A stretch of DNA of 14,559 nucleotides, taken from contig CASEKM010000010.1 in NCBI GenBank assembly GCA_949288405.1, forward strand, positions 1 to 14,559, written 5' to 3'. The stretch's first letter is position 1, and each line of letters opens with the position of its first letter. Under the pieces are notes generated by a model that ran no database searches, was not told the DNA's origin, and saw nothing but the letters and a program-made list of their open reading frames with translations. The DNA is from an uncultured bacterium. GTDB taxonomy: Bacteria > Bacillota > Clostridia > Oscillospirales > Oscillospiraceae. Below, piece after piece: positions 6,120 through 13,001 of this stretch. The translations under genes and the position numbers were made by a program.

Positions 6120-7064
6120 CTATCCTCTGGGTAGATTCTTTCGGAAAAATTCCAGTGCGTTTTTCCACAGGATCTTCTCTGCCAGCTCCCGCCCCAGCTG
6201 CCCGGCCAGGAACTCCCCCAGCGGCGGCACCTTTTCACAGCTGTCCAGCGCCGGGGGCAGGTCCGCCCCGTCAAAGTCGGAGCCCAGAGCCAGGCAGTCC
6301 TCCAGCCCCAGCTCCAGGAAATGGGCGGCGTGGCGGTACACGTCCTCCCGCCCCGCCGTCCCGCCGCCGGGCCGCAGAAAGGGGGCGTAGTAGTTCAGCC
6401 CCACCAGCCCGCCCCGCCGGGCGATCTCCCGGGCCTGGCTGTCGGTGAGATTTCGGGGGTGGGGACACAGGGCCCTGGCATTGGAGTGGGAGGCGGCCAC
6501 GGGGGCGTCCGTCTCCTCCATCAGCTCCCAAAAGCCCCGGTCGTTCAGGTGGGAGACGTCCAGCACCATCCCCTGCCGGAGCAGCTCCGCCGCGGCCTCC
6601 CGGCCGAAGGCGCTCAGCCCGTGCTCCGTCCCGCTGCCGGAGCCGATGGCGTTCTCCCCGTTCCAGGTGAGGGTAACCATCACCACGCCCGCCCGGGCCA
6701 GCTCCGCCGCCCGGCCCAGGTCCCGCCCCAGGACCGCGCCGTTTTCCACCGTGAGGAACAGGGCGGCCCGATCCCGGCTCCAGGCCGCCTCCGCCTCCCC
6801 GGCGGTGCGGCAGATCTGCGCCCGGCCGGCAAAGCGCGCCCCCTGCCGCCGGAAATTCTCCTCATGCCTGCGGAAAAACGGGAGCGCCTCCTCTTCGGGC
6901 AGTCCGTCCGGCACAAAGACCGCGCAGCACTGGGCCCAGTGCCTCCCAGCAGGGAGGCGGCACAGGGCAAAGGCGGACCGGGGGTCGTTCAGCGTATCCG
7001 GACCGCGGCCCGGGGCCATCAGCCCGGTCAAGGTGTCACAGTGGAGATCGAAGATCGCGGACAT
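6120..7064 (-). CDS. Membrane dipeptidase / renal dipeptidase family (peptidase M19)
   Basis: 314 residues, typical M19 length. These zinc enzymes hydrolyse L,L- or L,D-dipeptides. Metal and active-site motifs are intact: DLHCDT (6-11, His8 and Asp10), TVENG (105-109, Glu107), DVSHLN (169-174, His172), ASHSNAR (191-197, His193) and GSDFDG (261-266, Asp263). No signal peptide or membrane helix is visible, so it is probably cytoplasmic, used in peptide or cell-wall peptide recycling. The start ATG has AGGAGG 8 nt upstream. It leads a two-gene operon with the AlbA_2 protein and is divergent from cca. No clear sigma-A promoter is seen upstream. Confidence 0.94.
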   Translation of the reverse strand: MSAIFDLHCDTLTGLMAPGRGPDTLNDPRSAFALCRLPAGRHWAQCCAVFVPDGLPEEEALPFFRRHEENFRRQGARFAGRAQICRTAGEAEAAWSRDRAALFLTVENGAVLGRDLGRAAELARAGVVMVTLTWNGENAIGSGSGTEHGLSAFGREAAAELLRQGMVLDVSHLNDRGFWELMEETDAPVAASHSNARALCPHPRNLTDSQAREIARRGGLVGLNYYAPFLRPGGGTAGREDVYRHAAHFLELGLEDCLALGSDFDGADLPPALDSCEKVPPLGEFLAGQLGRELAEKILWKNALEFFRKNLPRG

Positions 7065-7113
7065 GGATGCGCCCTCCTTTTCGTCTGTTCCAGTCTATGC
7101 GCCCCCGCGCCCG

Positions 7114-7141
7114 TTGACTTCCCAGGAAAATTTGCTATGAT
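7114..7141 (+). promoter_or_regulatory. Sigma-A promoter for cca
   Basis: TTGACT (7114-7119), 16 nt, TATGAT (7136-7141), both 5/6 matches, with an extended -10 (TGC-TATGAT). The expected start near 7148 gives a leader of about 34 nt to the ATG at 7182. Confidence 0.8.
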
Positions 7142-7181
7142 AAGGGCATCCGGCCACATTGAGAGAACGGGAGGGAGGCCT

Positions 7182-8516
7182 ATGTTTCAGTGGGACCCCA
7201 GGGCGCTGGAGATCCTGGACGTCCTGGAGAAGGCGGGCCGCCAGGCGGTGCTGGTGGGGGGCTGCGTCCGGGACGCCCTGCGGGGCGTGTCCCCCCACGA
7301 CTACGACGGGGCCGCCGCCGCCCGCCCGGAGGAGATCCTGGCCCTGTGCAAAACCCGCTTCCGCTGCATCCCCACCGGCCTGGCCCACGGCACGGTGACC
7401 GTGGTCAACCGGGGCCTTCCGGTGGAGGTGACCGCCTTTCGCCGGGACGGGACCTACTCCGACCATCGCCGCCCGGACGGGGTGCAGTACACCCTCCGCC
7501 TGGAGGAGGACCTGGCCCGGCGGGATTTCACCGTCAACGCCATAGCCTGGAGCCCGGAGTCCGGCCTGACCGACCCCTTCGGGGGACAGCGGGACCTGGC
7601 CGCCGGGGTGATCCGCTGTGTGGGGGAGCCGGACCGGCGGTTCCAGGAGGACGCCCTGCGGGTGCTCCGGGGCCTGCGGCTGGCCGCCCAGCTGGACTTC
7701 TCCCTGGAGGCGGCCACCGCCGCCGCCCTGCGGCGGAACACCCCTCTGCTGTCCTACGTGGCCTGGGAGCGGGTCCAGGCGGAGTTTCTCCGCCTGCTGT
7801 GCTCCCCCGGCGCGGAGCGGATCCTGCTGGACTTCCCGGAGACGGTGTGCCAAATCGTCCCGGAGCTGGCCCCCGCCGTGGGCTTCTGTCAGAAAAATCC
7901 CCATCACGTATACGACGTGTATACCCACTGCGTCAAGACCCTGGGCGGCGTGCGGCCGGAGCCCGCCCTGCGGCTGGCCGCCCTCCTCCACGACGCGGGG
8001 AAGCCCCCCTGCTTCTCTCTGGACGGTCAGGGGGTGGGCCACTTCTATGGCCACGAGGGGGAGAGCGCCCGGCTGGCGGAGGAGGCCGCCCGCCGTCTCC
8101 GCCTAGACAACCGCACCCGAGAGCGGGTGACCACCCTCGTCTCCCGCCACGGTCTCCAGATCACGCCCACGGAAAGGCTGGTCCGCCGCTGGCTGCAGAA
8201 GCTCACCCCGCCGGTCTTCTTTGACCTGCTGGAGCTCCAGCGGGCGGACGGCATGGCCTGCGCCCCCCGCCCCGCCCCAGAGCCGGACCGGTGCGCCCTG
8301 CTCCGGGAGATGGCGGAGGAGATCCTGGCCCAAAACCCCTGCCTCACCCGGAAGGAGCTGGCGGTAAACGGCCGGGACGCCCTGGCCGCCGGCCTGTCCG
8401 GCCCGGAGATCGGCCGGGCGCTGGACCAGCTGCTGGATCGGGTGGCCGCCGGAGACCTGCCCAACGACCGCTCTGTTCTCCTCCCCCTGCTGGGGCGGGA
8501 CCTCACAGGAGGATGA
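7182..8516 (+). CDS. cca: CCA tRNA nucleotidyltransferase (class II, with HD domain)
   Basis: 444 residues. It adds or repairs the 3'-terminal CCA of tRNAs. The class II nucleotidyltransferase head is complete: GGCVRDALRG (26-35), catalytic Asp40 and Asp42 in HDYDGAA, THE TGLAHGTVTV segment (65-74), RRDFTVNA (113-120), DPFGGQRDL (131-139) and EDALRVLRGLRLA (156-168). An HD motif follows (LLHDAGKP, 268-275), a domain found in many bacterial CCA enzymes with phosphohydrolase activity. The start ATG has GGGAGG 7 nt upstream; the reading frame extends much further upstream but only as antisense to the dipeptidase. A poly(A) polymerase is the alternative for this family. The last 14 nt overlap the 3' end of the convergent smr gene. 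Confidence 0.93.
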   Translation: MFQWDPRALEILDVLEKAGRQAVLVGGCVRDALRGVSPHDYDGAAAARPEEILALCKTRFRCIPTGLAHGTVTVVNRGLPVEVTAFRRDGTYSDHRRPDGVQYTLRLEEDLARRDFTVNAIAWSPESGLTDPFGGQRDLAAGVIRCVGEPDRRFQEDALRVLRGLRLAAQLDFSLEAATAAALRRNTPLLSYVAWERVQAEFLRLLCSPGAERILLDFPETVCQIVPELAPAVGFCQKNPHHVYDVYTHCVKTLGGVRPEPALRLAALLHDAGKPPCFSLDGQGVGHFYGHEGESARLAEEAARRLRLDNRTRERVTTLVSRHGLQITPTERLVRRWLQKLTPPVFFDLLELQRADGMACAPRPAPEPDRCALLREMAEEILAQNPCLTRKELAVNGRDALAAGLSGPEIGRALDQLLDRVAAGDLPNDRSVLLPLLGRDLTGG

Positions 8517-8859
8517 TGGTGACGCCGTTGTTGTGGCGCTCCCGGTCCGGGTCCTTCCGCAGCCCGTCACAGCGGCGGAAGGCCTCCAACACCGCGGGGT
8601 TGAAAATGGAGAACTCCTCCCCCGGGATCACGTCCCGGATCTCCCCCCGGCTCTTTAAGCGGGCTAAGTAGGTCCGGGCCTCCACCCGGATGCGGCCGCC
8701 GCTCCCGGAGGAGCCGTAGCCGTGGATGATCTTCAGGGCGGCACAGCCCAGGGAGCGGCTGTGGTGGAGCTCAAAGGTGAGCCGCTTGATGGCCGCGTTC
8801 ACCGTGGGCTTGCCCAGCTCCAGATTCACCTCCCGCAGCCGTCCCTCCGCCCCGGTCAC
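8503..8859 (-). CDS. Small Smr-domain-like protein
   Basis: 118 residues. Resembles a stand-alone Smr (small MutS-related) domain: IIHGYGSSGSGGRIR (44-58) matches the HGxGxG-x-LR core, followed by the long helix and FIPGEEFSIF-like segment (78-86). The DLHG motif that carries nuclease-relevant residues in canonical Smr domains reads NLELG here (12-16), so Asp and His are both missing; nucleic-acid binding without cleavage is the more likely role. The conserved C-terminus (RHNNGVTIIL, 108-117) is unexplained. The start is GTG at 8859, overlapping the DUF308 stop by 4 nt (GTGA), with GGAGG 6 nt upstream. The gene's end overlaps cca tail to tail by 14 nt. Confidence 0.82.
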   Translation of the reverse strand: MTGAEGRLREVNLELGKPTVNAAIKRLTFELHHSRSLGCAALKIIHGYGSSGSGGRIRVEARTYLARLKSRGEIRDVIPGEEFSIFNPAVLEAFRRCDGLRKDPDRERHNNGVTIILL

Positions 8860-9407
8860 AGGTCCCCTCCGTTCCGAAAGGCCTTGGACACCCGCCAGAT
8901 CAGATACAGGTCGCTGGCCCCGTCGTACACCAGAGAGAGGCCGATGAGCATGGTCATGGTCTCCATGGTCCAGAAGGGGTTGAGGAACATCACCGCCCCC
9001 AGGACAACGGTGAGGATGGACAGGACCAGGTCCAGCCACCAGTTGGGGAAGCCCAGCCGCAGAAGCGTGACCGCCCCCTGCAGGTCCACGATCCCGTGGA
9101 ACATCAGCACCGCCGCCACACTGAACTGGATGAGGACGACGGCCGACCCGGGGGCGGTGAGGAGCCACAGGCCCAGGGCCGCCAAGATCAGCCCAGGCAG
9201 CAGGAACCACACCGGGAAGCCCACCCGCCGCCGGGCCAGCCAGCTGAACAGGTAGTACAGCCCCGCCACCAGCAGGGCGGTCCCCAGCAGCGTGCACAAG
9301 AAGCGGATGGACCGGCCGGGCGCCAGCATCAGCAGCAGCCCCAGCAGCAGGGTGACCGCCGCCATGACGGCGCTGCTGCGCCGCTGCTCCCGAAAGATGT
9401 TTTTCAT
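8856..9407 (-). CDS. DUF308 / HdeD-family membrane protein
   Basis: 183 residues with about six membrane helices (roughly 11-30, 34-55, 66-84, 88-108, 123-142, 147-168) arranged as pairs joined by short basic or polar loops, as in the HdeD/DUF308 family. HdeD of Escherichia coli is linked to acid resistance; the molecular role in Firmicutes is not known. The start ATG at 9407 (MKNIF) has GGAGG 7 nt upstream; the 22 codons before it lie between promoter and RBS and are not translated. First gene of a two-gene operon with the Smr-like protein, driven by a promoter at 9445-9473. Confidence 0.87.
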   Translation of the reverse strand: MKNIFREQRRSSAVMAAVTLLLGLLLMLAPGRSIRFLCTLLGTALLVAGLYYLFSWLARRRVGFPVWFLLPGLILAALGLWLLTAPGSAVVLIQFSVAAVLMFHGIVDLQGAVTLLRLGFPNWWLDLVLSILTVVLGAVMFLNPFWTMETMTMLIGLSLVYDGASDLYLIWRVSKAFRNGGDL

Positions 9408-9444
9408 TACAACCCCTCCCCACAGTTCCCTCTGATTTGTCCTG

Positions 9445-9473
9445 ATTGTACCACGCTTTTTCGGCGTAAACAA
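9445..9473 (-). promoter_or_regulatory. Sigma-A promoter for the DUF308-smr operon
   Basis: TTGTTT (9473-9468), 17 nt, TACAAT (9450-9445) on the minus strand, with an extended -10 (TGG-TACAAT) identical to that of the tagA promoter. Start site expected near 9438. Confidence 0.75.
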
Positions 9474-9507
9474 GGCATAGTATTCCCCGTCCCCGGGGAA
9501 GTATCGC

Positions 9508-9545
9508 GGAAAGAGAACGCGCCGGACCTGACGGTCCGGCGCGTT
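9508..9545 (-). terminator. Terminator closing the ecf/NodB-like gene series
   Basis: A perfect 13-bp stem, AACGCGCCGGACC (9516-9528) with GGTCCGGCGCGTT (9533-9545) and a TGAC loop. It begins directly after the orf106 stop. On the minus strand the stem ends GTTCTCTTT, a moderate T-tract; on the plus strand the tract is only TTT. Confidence 0.8.
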
Positions 9546-9866
9546 TCAGTCCAAAATGTCAAAGAGGCAGCCCCATACATAGTCCAGGTCCTCAAAGGAG
9601 ACGGCCTGGCTCAGCCGGAACAGGGCCAGCTCCCCCTCCCGGGCGGCCCGGACGCCCCACCGCTCCTCCAGCTCCCGGAGCACCTGGGCGGTGTCATGGC
9701 CGGGAAACCGGGCCGTGACCGTCCCCGCCCCCTGGTCGGCGTCCACTACCTCCGGGCCGCCGGGGCCGAAGTCCTCCAATCTGGCCTTCAGATGCCGGGT
9801 AAGCCGGGCGGTGCGGGCCGGGTCTTGTGCGGCGCAGGCCGCCTGGGTCAGATCCACCGTTCTCAT
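9546..9866 (-). CDS. Hypothetical protein, 106 aa, resembling the small domain of a PLP-dependent aminotransferase
   Basis: 106 residues, no signal peptide or membrane helix. I do not recognise a named family. The C-terminal half (about 47-106) has the pattern of the class V aminotransferase/cysteine desulfurase small domain: a strand GTVTARFPG, a helix DTAQVLRELEERWG, a strand VRAAREGELALFRLS, and a closing helix SFEDLDYVWGCLFDIL. No PLP-binding lysine or large domain is present, so it cannot be a complete enzyme; it may be a remnant or a ligand-binding domain. The ATG overlaps the stop of the NodB-like gene (ATGA), with GGAG 8 nt upstream, and a strong terminator follows directly. It is the last gene of the series. 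Confidence 0.7.
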   Translation of the reverse strand: MRTVDLTQAACAAQDPARTARLTRHLKARLEDFGPGGPEVVDADQGAGTVTARFPGHDTAQVLRELEERWGVRAAREGELALFRLSQAVSFEDLDYVWGCLFDILD

Positions 9867-11038
9867 AGTCTCGTCTCCAGTGGGACGCTCACCGCGTAGG
9901 ACCGGGACTCCAGCCGCTGCAGCAGGGTCGGGAGCACCCGGGCCGAATCGCTTCCGGCGTCCAGGGTCAGATAGGCCCGCTGGCTGCGGGCGGGGATGCT
10001 GCGGATCACGCCGCTGGCGTAGGAGGAGGCCCCTACCCCCTCCTGGGGGACGGCGGAGGCCGTCTCATTCCAGCAGACCCAGCCCTCCCCCTCCAGGGCG
10101 GCGCGCTGGCTCTCCGGGACCAGGGCCAGGGTGGTCCGGGTGTAGCCCACCCGCTCCAGCACCTGATTCCCCTCCTCCAGCAGGCGGCGGGTGGCGGCCA
10201 GGTCACTCCCCTCCGCCAGCAGGCCCACGCTGTGGCCGCTGCCCAGGATGCGGTAGAGCAGGTCGTCCAGCCGCTCCAGCTTCTCCGCGGGGAAGAAGAA
10301 GACGGCGGCCTTGTTGCGCGCCTCCAGGGCGTCCAGGACCTCCTCCAAGCCTTGGTCCTGGTCACAGCGAAAGCCCAGGTAAACGGGCACGCTGCCGGCG
10401 GTGTCCGGCTCCTCCTCGATGGGGAGCTCCGGGTCCGCCTGGCTCCCGCCGGAGGTGGGCGGACGGACGCCGGGGGCGGCGGCGCTCTGGTTTGCCTGGT
10501 TGTACTCCCGGATATACCGGGCGATCAGGTTGCTGGCGGCCTCCACGAATTTCCCATCCGGGAGCCCCACCGCGCTGTTCTTGATCCGCAGCATGGAGCC
10601 CTCCTCCATGGAGATCACCGAGTAGCTCAGGCCGAAAAAGCTGCACACCAGGGCCACGGGCAGATACACCCGGCCATTGCGGAGGATGGCCCGGCCGTTG
10701 AGGTACTCCCCGGTGAGGGCGTTGTAGCAGGTGTTGTCGTCCAGGTCAAAGGTGAGGAACTGCCGGGTGTTGAAGAGGGTGGCCTGGCCGGAGGAGCGGT
10801 TGTAGCTGAAGGAGATGTCAAAGCTGACCCGGGTGTTGTTGCTCCCGTCAAAGAGGGAGGAGGGGGCGTAAAGCACCCCCCCGGACCAGGTGGGCATGGT
10901 GCCGTCGCTGAGGGCCACCACGCTGTCGTTGCAGGCGGAAAAGAAGAGGTCCCCCGCGGCGCAGGCCGGCCCGGACAGGCTCAGGACCAGGGCCAGGGCG
11001 CACGCCAGGGCGGTAAAGCTGCGCAGGAGGCGCTTCAC
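9863..11038 (-). CDS. Secreted protein with stalk-type domain and degenerate NodB-like domain
   Basis: 391 residues. An N-terminal signal peptide (basic start, hydrophobic 8-22, cleavage near CAA-G at 27-29) indicates export. Residues about 30-155 resemble a copper amine oxidase N-terminal-like stalk domain (NGRVYLPVALVCSFFGLSYSV, 121-141). A Pro/Gly/Glu-rich linker (186-215) leads to a polysaccharide-deacetylase-like (NodB) domain: alternating strands and helices, VFFFP (246-250) and GSGHSVGLL (266-274). The catalytic TFDDG motif is GFRCDQDQG (222-230) and the metal-binding HxxxH is missing, so it is probably a non-catalytic glycan-binding protein. The GTG start has AGGAGG 7 nt upstream; it follows ecfT by 84 nt without a clear terminator. 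NodB homology is inferred by pattern only. Confidence 0.75.
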   Translation of the reverse strand: MKRLLRSFTALACALALVLSLSGPACAAGDLFFSACNDSVVALSDGTMPTWSGGVLYAPSSLFDGSNNTRVSFDISFSYNRSSGQATLFNTRQFLTFDLDDNTCYNALTGEYLNGRAILRNGRVYLPVALVCSFFGLSYSVISMEEGSMLRIKNSAVGLPDGKFVEAASNLIARYIREYNQANQSAAAPGVRPPTSGGSQADPELPIEEEPDTAGSVPVYLGFRCDQDQGLEEVLDALEARNKAAVFFFPAEKLERLDDLLYRILGSGHSVGLLAEGSDLAATRRLLEEGNQVLERVGYTRTTLALVPESQRAALEGEGWVCWNETASAVPQEGVGASSYASGVIRSIPARSQRAYLTLDAGSDSARVLPTLLQRLESRSYAVSVPLETRL

Positions 11039-11045
11039 AAAAATT

Positions 11046-11051
11046 CCTCCT
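11046..11051 (-). promoter_or_regulatory. Ribosome binding site that fixes the GTG start of the NodB-like gene
   Basis: AGGAGG on the minus strand, 7 nt before GTG at 11038. It places the start directly at the signal peptide and excludes the longer in-frame ATG at 11113. Confidence 0.75.
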
Positions 11052-11122
11052 TTCAGGGGCAGAGTCCGGACCTTGGGGCACATCCCCCGGAAGGCCGGCG
11101 GCCCTCTCCCCATCCGGCAAAC

Positions 11123-11932
11123 TTAAAATCCAAAGTGTCCCAGCACGCCCACGGCTGCGGTGAAGATCAGGAAGAAGGCCAGCACGGCCCAGTCTCTGCC
11201 CCGGTAGACCAGCTGGCGCAGGCGGGTCCTGCCCTCGCCGCCGTGGTAGCAGCGGCACTCCATGGCGATGGCCAGCTCCTCCGCCCGCCGGAAGGCGGAG
11301 ATGAACAGGGGCACCAGCAGGGGGATCAGAGCCTTTGCCCGCTGGATCAGGTTGCCGCTCTCAAAGTCGGCCCCCCGGGCCCGCTGGGCGGACATGATCT
11401 TGTCCGTCTCCTCGATCAGGGTGGGGATGAAGCGCAGGGCAATGGACATCATCATGGACAGCTCGTGGACGGGCACCTTCACCTTCTTCAGGGGGCCCAG
11501 CAGGGACTCCAGCCCGTCGGTGAGCAGGATGGGAGAGGTGGTGTAGGTGAGCAGGAAGGTGCCTGCAATGAGCATCAGGATGCGGATGACCATGAAGAAG
11601 GCCTGCCGCACCCCCTCCCAGGTGACGGTGAAGATCCAGACCTGGAACAGGACATGCTCTCCGGCGGTATAAAACAGGTTGAGCACGGCGGTGAAGATCA
11701 AAATGAACACCACCGGCTTCATGCCCCGCACCAGGGACTTCACCGGCACGGTGGAGATGCCCACAGACAGGGCCAGCACCGCGAACACGATGCCGTAGGT
11801 GACAAAGGACTCGGCCAGGAACAGGGCCACGATATACAGCACCACCGCCAGGATCTTGGTCCGGGGGTCCAGCCGGTGGACCAGGGAGTGGCCGGGGAAA
11901 TACTGGCCCAGGGTAATGTCTTTCAGCGCCAT
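11123..11932 (-). CDS. ecfT: ECF transporter transmembrane component EcfT
   Basis: 269 residues. EcfT joins the two ATPases to exchangeable S components in vitamin and metal uptake. It starts with the usual GQY-x-PGHSLVHRLDPRTK segment (9-26), then hydrophobic helices (about 27-58, 73-90, 108-130, 247-265) and the long coupling helices carrying the Arg motifs: QRARGAD (183-189) and ECRCYHGG (225-232). In many EcfT proteins the second motif is ARG-like; here both flanking residues are Cys. Its ATG directly follows the ecfA2 stop (TAAATG). No S-component gene is in the window, as expected for a group II system with S components encoded elsewhere. Confidence 0.95.
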   Translation of the reverse strand: MALKDITLGQYFPGHSLVHRLDPRTKILAVVLYIVALFLAESFVTYGIVFAVLALSVGISTVPVKSLVRGMKPVVFILIFTAVLNLFYTAGEHVLFQVWIFTVTWEGVRQAFFMVIRILMLIAGTFLLTYTTSPILLTDGLESLLGPLKKVKVPVHELSMMMSIALRFIPTLIEETDKIMSAQRARGADFESGNLIQRAKALIPLLVPLFISAFRRAEELAIAMECRCYHGGEGRTRLRQLVYRGRDWAVLAFFLIFTAAVGVLGHFGF

Positions 11933-12817
11933 TTACACCGCCCCCCTTCCGGGCTTTCTGCCCTGCTTCTCCAGGGCGGACAGGATGGCCTCCTTGGCCT
12001 GTTCGATGGTGTAGACCGAGGCGCCGATGTCCACGCCCATGGCCCGCAGGCGGTTGAACACCCGGGTCATCTGGGGGATGCCCAGGCCCATGTCCTCCAG
12101 CTCCTGCCCGTGCTGGAACACCTGGCTGGGGGGGCCCTCCAGGGCGATCTTGCTGTCGTTGACCACCACCAGCCGGTCCACCGTCCGGGCCATCTCCTCC
12201 ATGGAGTGGGACACCAGGATGATGGTGGCGTTCTGGGCCCTGTGGTAGTCCCGGATGTTGTTCAGGATGGACTCCACCCCCACCGGGTCCAGTCCGGCGG
12301 TGGGCTCGTCCAGAATAAGCACCTTGGGCTCCATGGCGATGACCCCGGCGATGGCCACCCGGCGCTTCTGGCCGCCAGAGAGCTCGAAGGGGGACTGGTT
12401 GAGCTGGTCGTCCCGCAGGCCCACAAAGTAGGCCGCCGACCGCACCCGCCGGTCGATCTCCTTCTCGTCCAGCCCCATATTCCGGGGGCCGAAGGAGATG
12501 TCCTTATATACCGTCTCCTCAAAGAGCTGGTACTCCGGGTACTGGAACACCAGCCCCACCTGGAACCGGGTGCGGCGGGTGGTCTTCAAATCGGACCAGA
12601 TGTCCGTCCCCTGGAAGAGGACCTGCCCGGAGGTGGGCTTGAGCAGGCCGTTGAGGTGCTGGATCAGGGTGGACTTGCCCGAGCCGGTGTGGCCGATGAT
12701 GCCCAGGTACTCCCCTGGGTAGGCCTGAAAGTCCACGCTGTCCAGGGCGGTGCGCTGAAAGGGGGTCCCGGCGCTGTAGATATGGGAGAGTTTTTTGGTC
12801 TCCAGAATTGCTTCCAT
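11933..12817 (-). CDS. ecfA2: ECF transporter ATPase EcfA2
   Basis: 294 residues, one ABC ATPase domain plus a C-terminal extension. Walker A GHTGSGKST (42-50), Q-loop VFQYPEYQLF (90-99), signature LSGGQ (146-150), Walker B VLILDEP (166-172) with Glu171, and switch His204 (LVSHSMEE). The FQYPEYQLFEETV segment is characteristic of EcfA2. It pairs with EcfA1 and EcfT to energise vitamin uptake at the membrane. The only good start is ATG at 12817; its Shine-Dalgarno is weak and distant (AAAGGA about 13 nt upstream). It is separated from ecfA1 by repeat element A. The C-terminus ends with a basic patch (KQGRKPGRG). Confidence 0.95.
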   Translation of the reverse strand: MEAILETKKLSHIYSAGTPFQRTALDSVDFQAYPGEYLGIIGHTGSGKSTLIQHLNGLLKPTSGQVLFQGTDIWSDLKTTRRTRFQVGLVFQYPEYQLFEETVYKDISFGPRNMGLDEKEIDRRVRSAAYFVGLRDDQLNQSPFELSGGQKRRVAIAGVIAMEPKVLILDEPTAGLDPVGVESILNNIRDYHRAQNATIILVSHSMEEMARTVDRLVVVNDSKIALEGPPSQVFQHGQELEDMGLGIPQMTRVFNRLRAMGVDIGASVYTIEQAKEAILSALEKQGRKPGRGAV

Positions 12818-12881
12818 CCGTTGTGTTCCGTCCTTTGTTTTTGAAGTGGTGCATGCCCCGGCGGGGTCATACCCGGTGGAT

Positions 12882-13001
12882 GAGAGTAGAGAGTGGAGAG
12901 TGAAGAATGGAGATCATGTATCCGGTAAAGCCGGATGAGGTCCAAGTATTCGCCTCTGGCGAATGTCACATCTTCACTCTTTACTCTCAACTCTTCACTC
13001 T
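12882..13001 (-). repeat. Palindromic intergenic repeat, copy A
   Basis: About 120 bp. Imperfect terminal inverted arms (12884-12914 and 12970-13000, about 25 of 31 positions pairing) built from GAGTGGAGAGTGAAG-type units enclose two hairpins: ATCCGG/CCGGAT with a 5-nt loop (12920-12936) and ATTCGCC/GGCGAAT with a 3-nt loop (12948-12964). The reverse complement aligns over its whole core to copy B at 13875-13986. The right arm contains the ecfA1 stop codon (12995-12997) and its last codon. No coding capacity. It lies between ecfA1 and ecfA2 and would be transcribed in the ecf mRNA. Confidence 0.88.

Noticed and set aside
6321..7181. In-frame upstream extension of cca (about 287 codons)
   Set aside because: It is antisense to the M19 dipeptidase, whereas the ATG at 7182 has an RBS, a promoter just upstream and begins the conserved CCA-enzyme N-terminus.
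9481..9500. TTCCCC/GGGGAA inverted repeat between the orf106 terminator and the DUF308 promoter, considered as an operator or second terminator
   Set aside because: Only 6 bp with a C-rich loop, no T-run, and it lies upstream of the -35; nothing else supports a function.
11039..11122. Gap between ecfT and the NodB-like gene, searched for a terminator, promoter or riboswitch
   Set aside because: Only 4-bp GC stems without T-runs and no -10/-35 pair; read-through from ecfT is the simplest view.
10232..12844. An open reading frame of 870 codons on the plus strand
   Set aside because: It is antisense to ecfA2, ecfT and the NodB-like gene, has a His/Gln/Gly/Val-rich low-complexity translation and no RBS. 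Long shadow frames are expected at this GC content.
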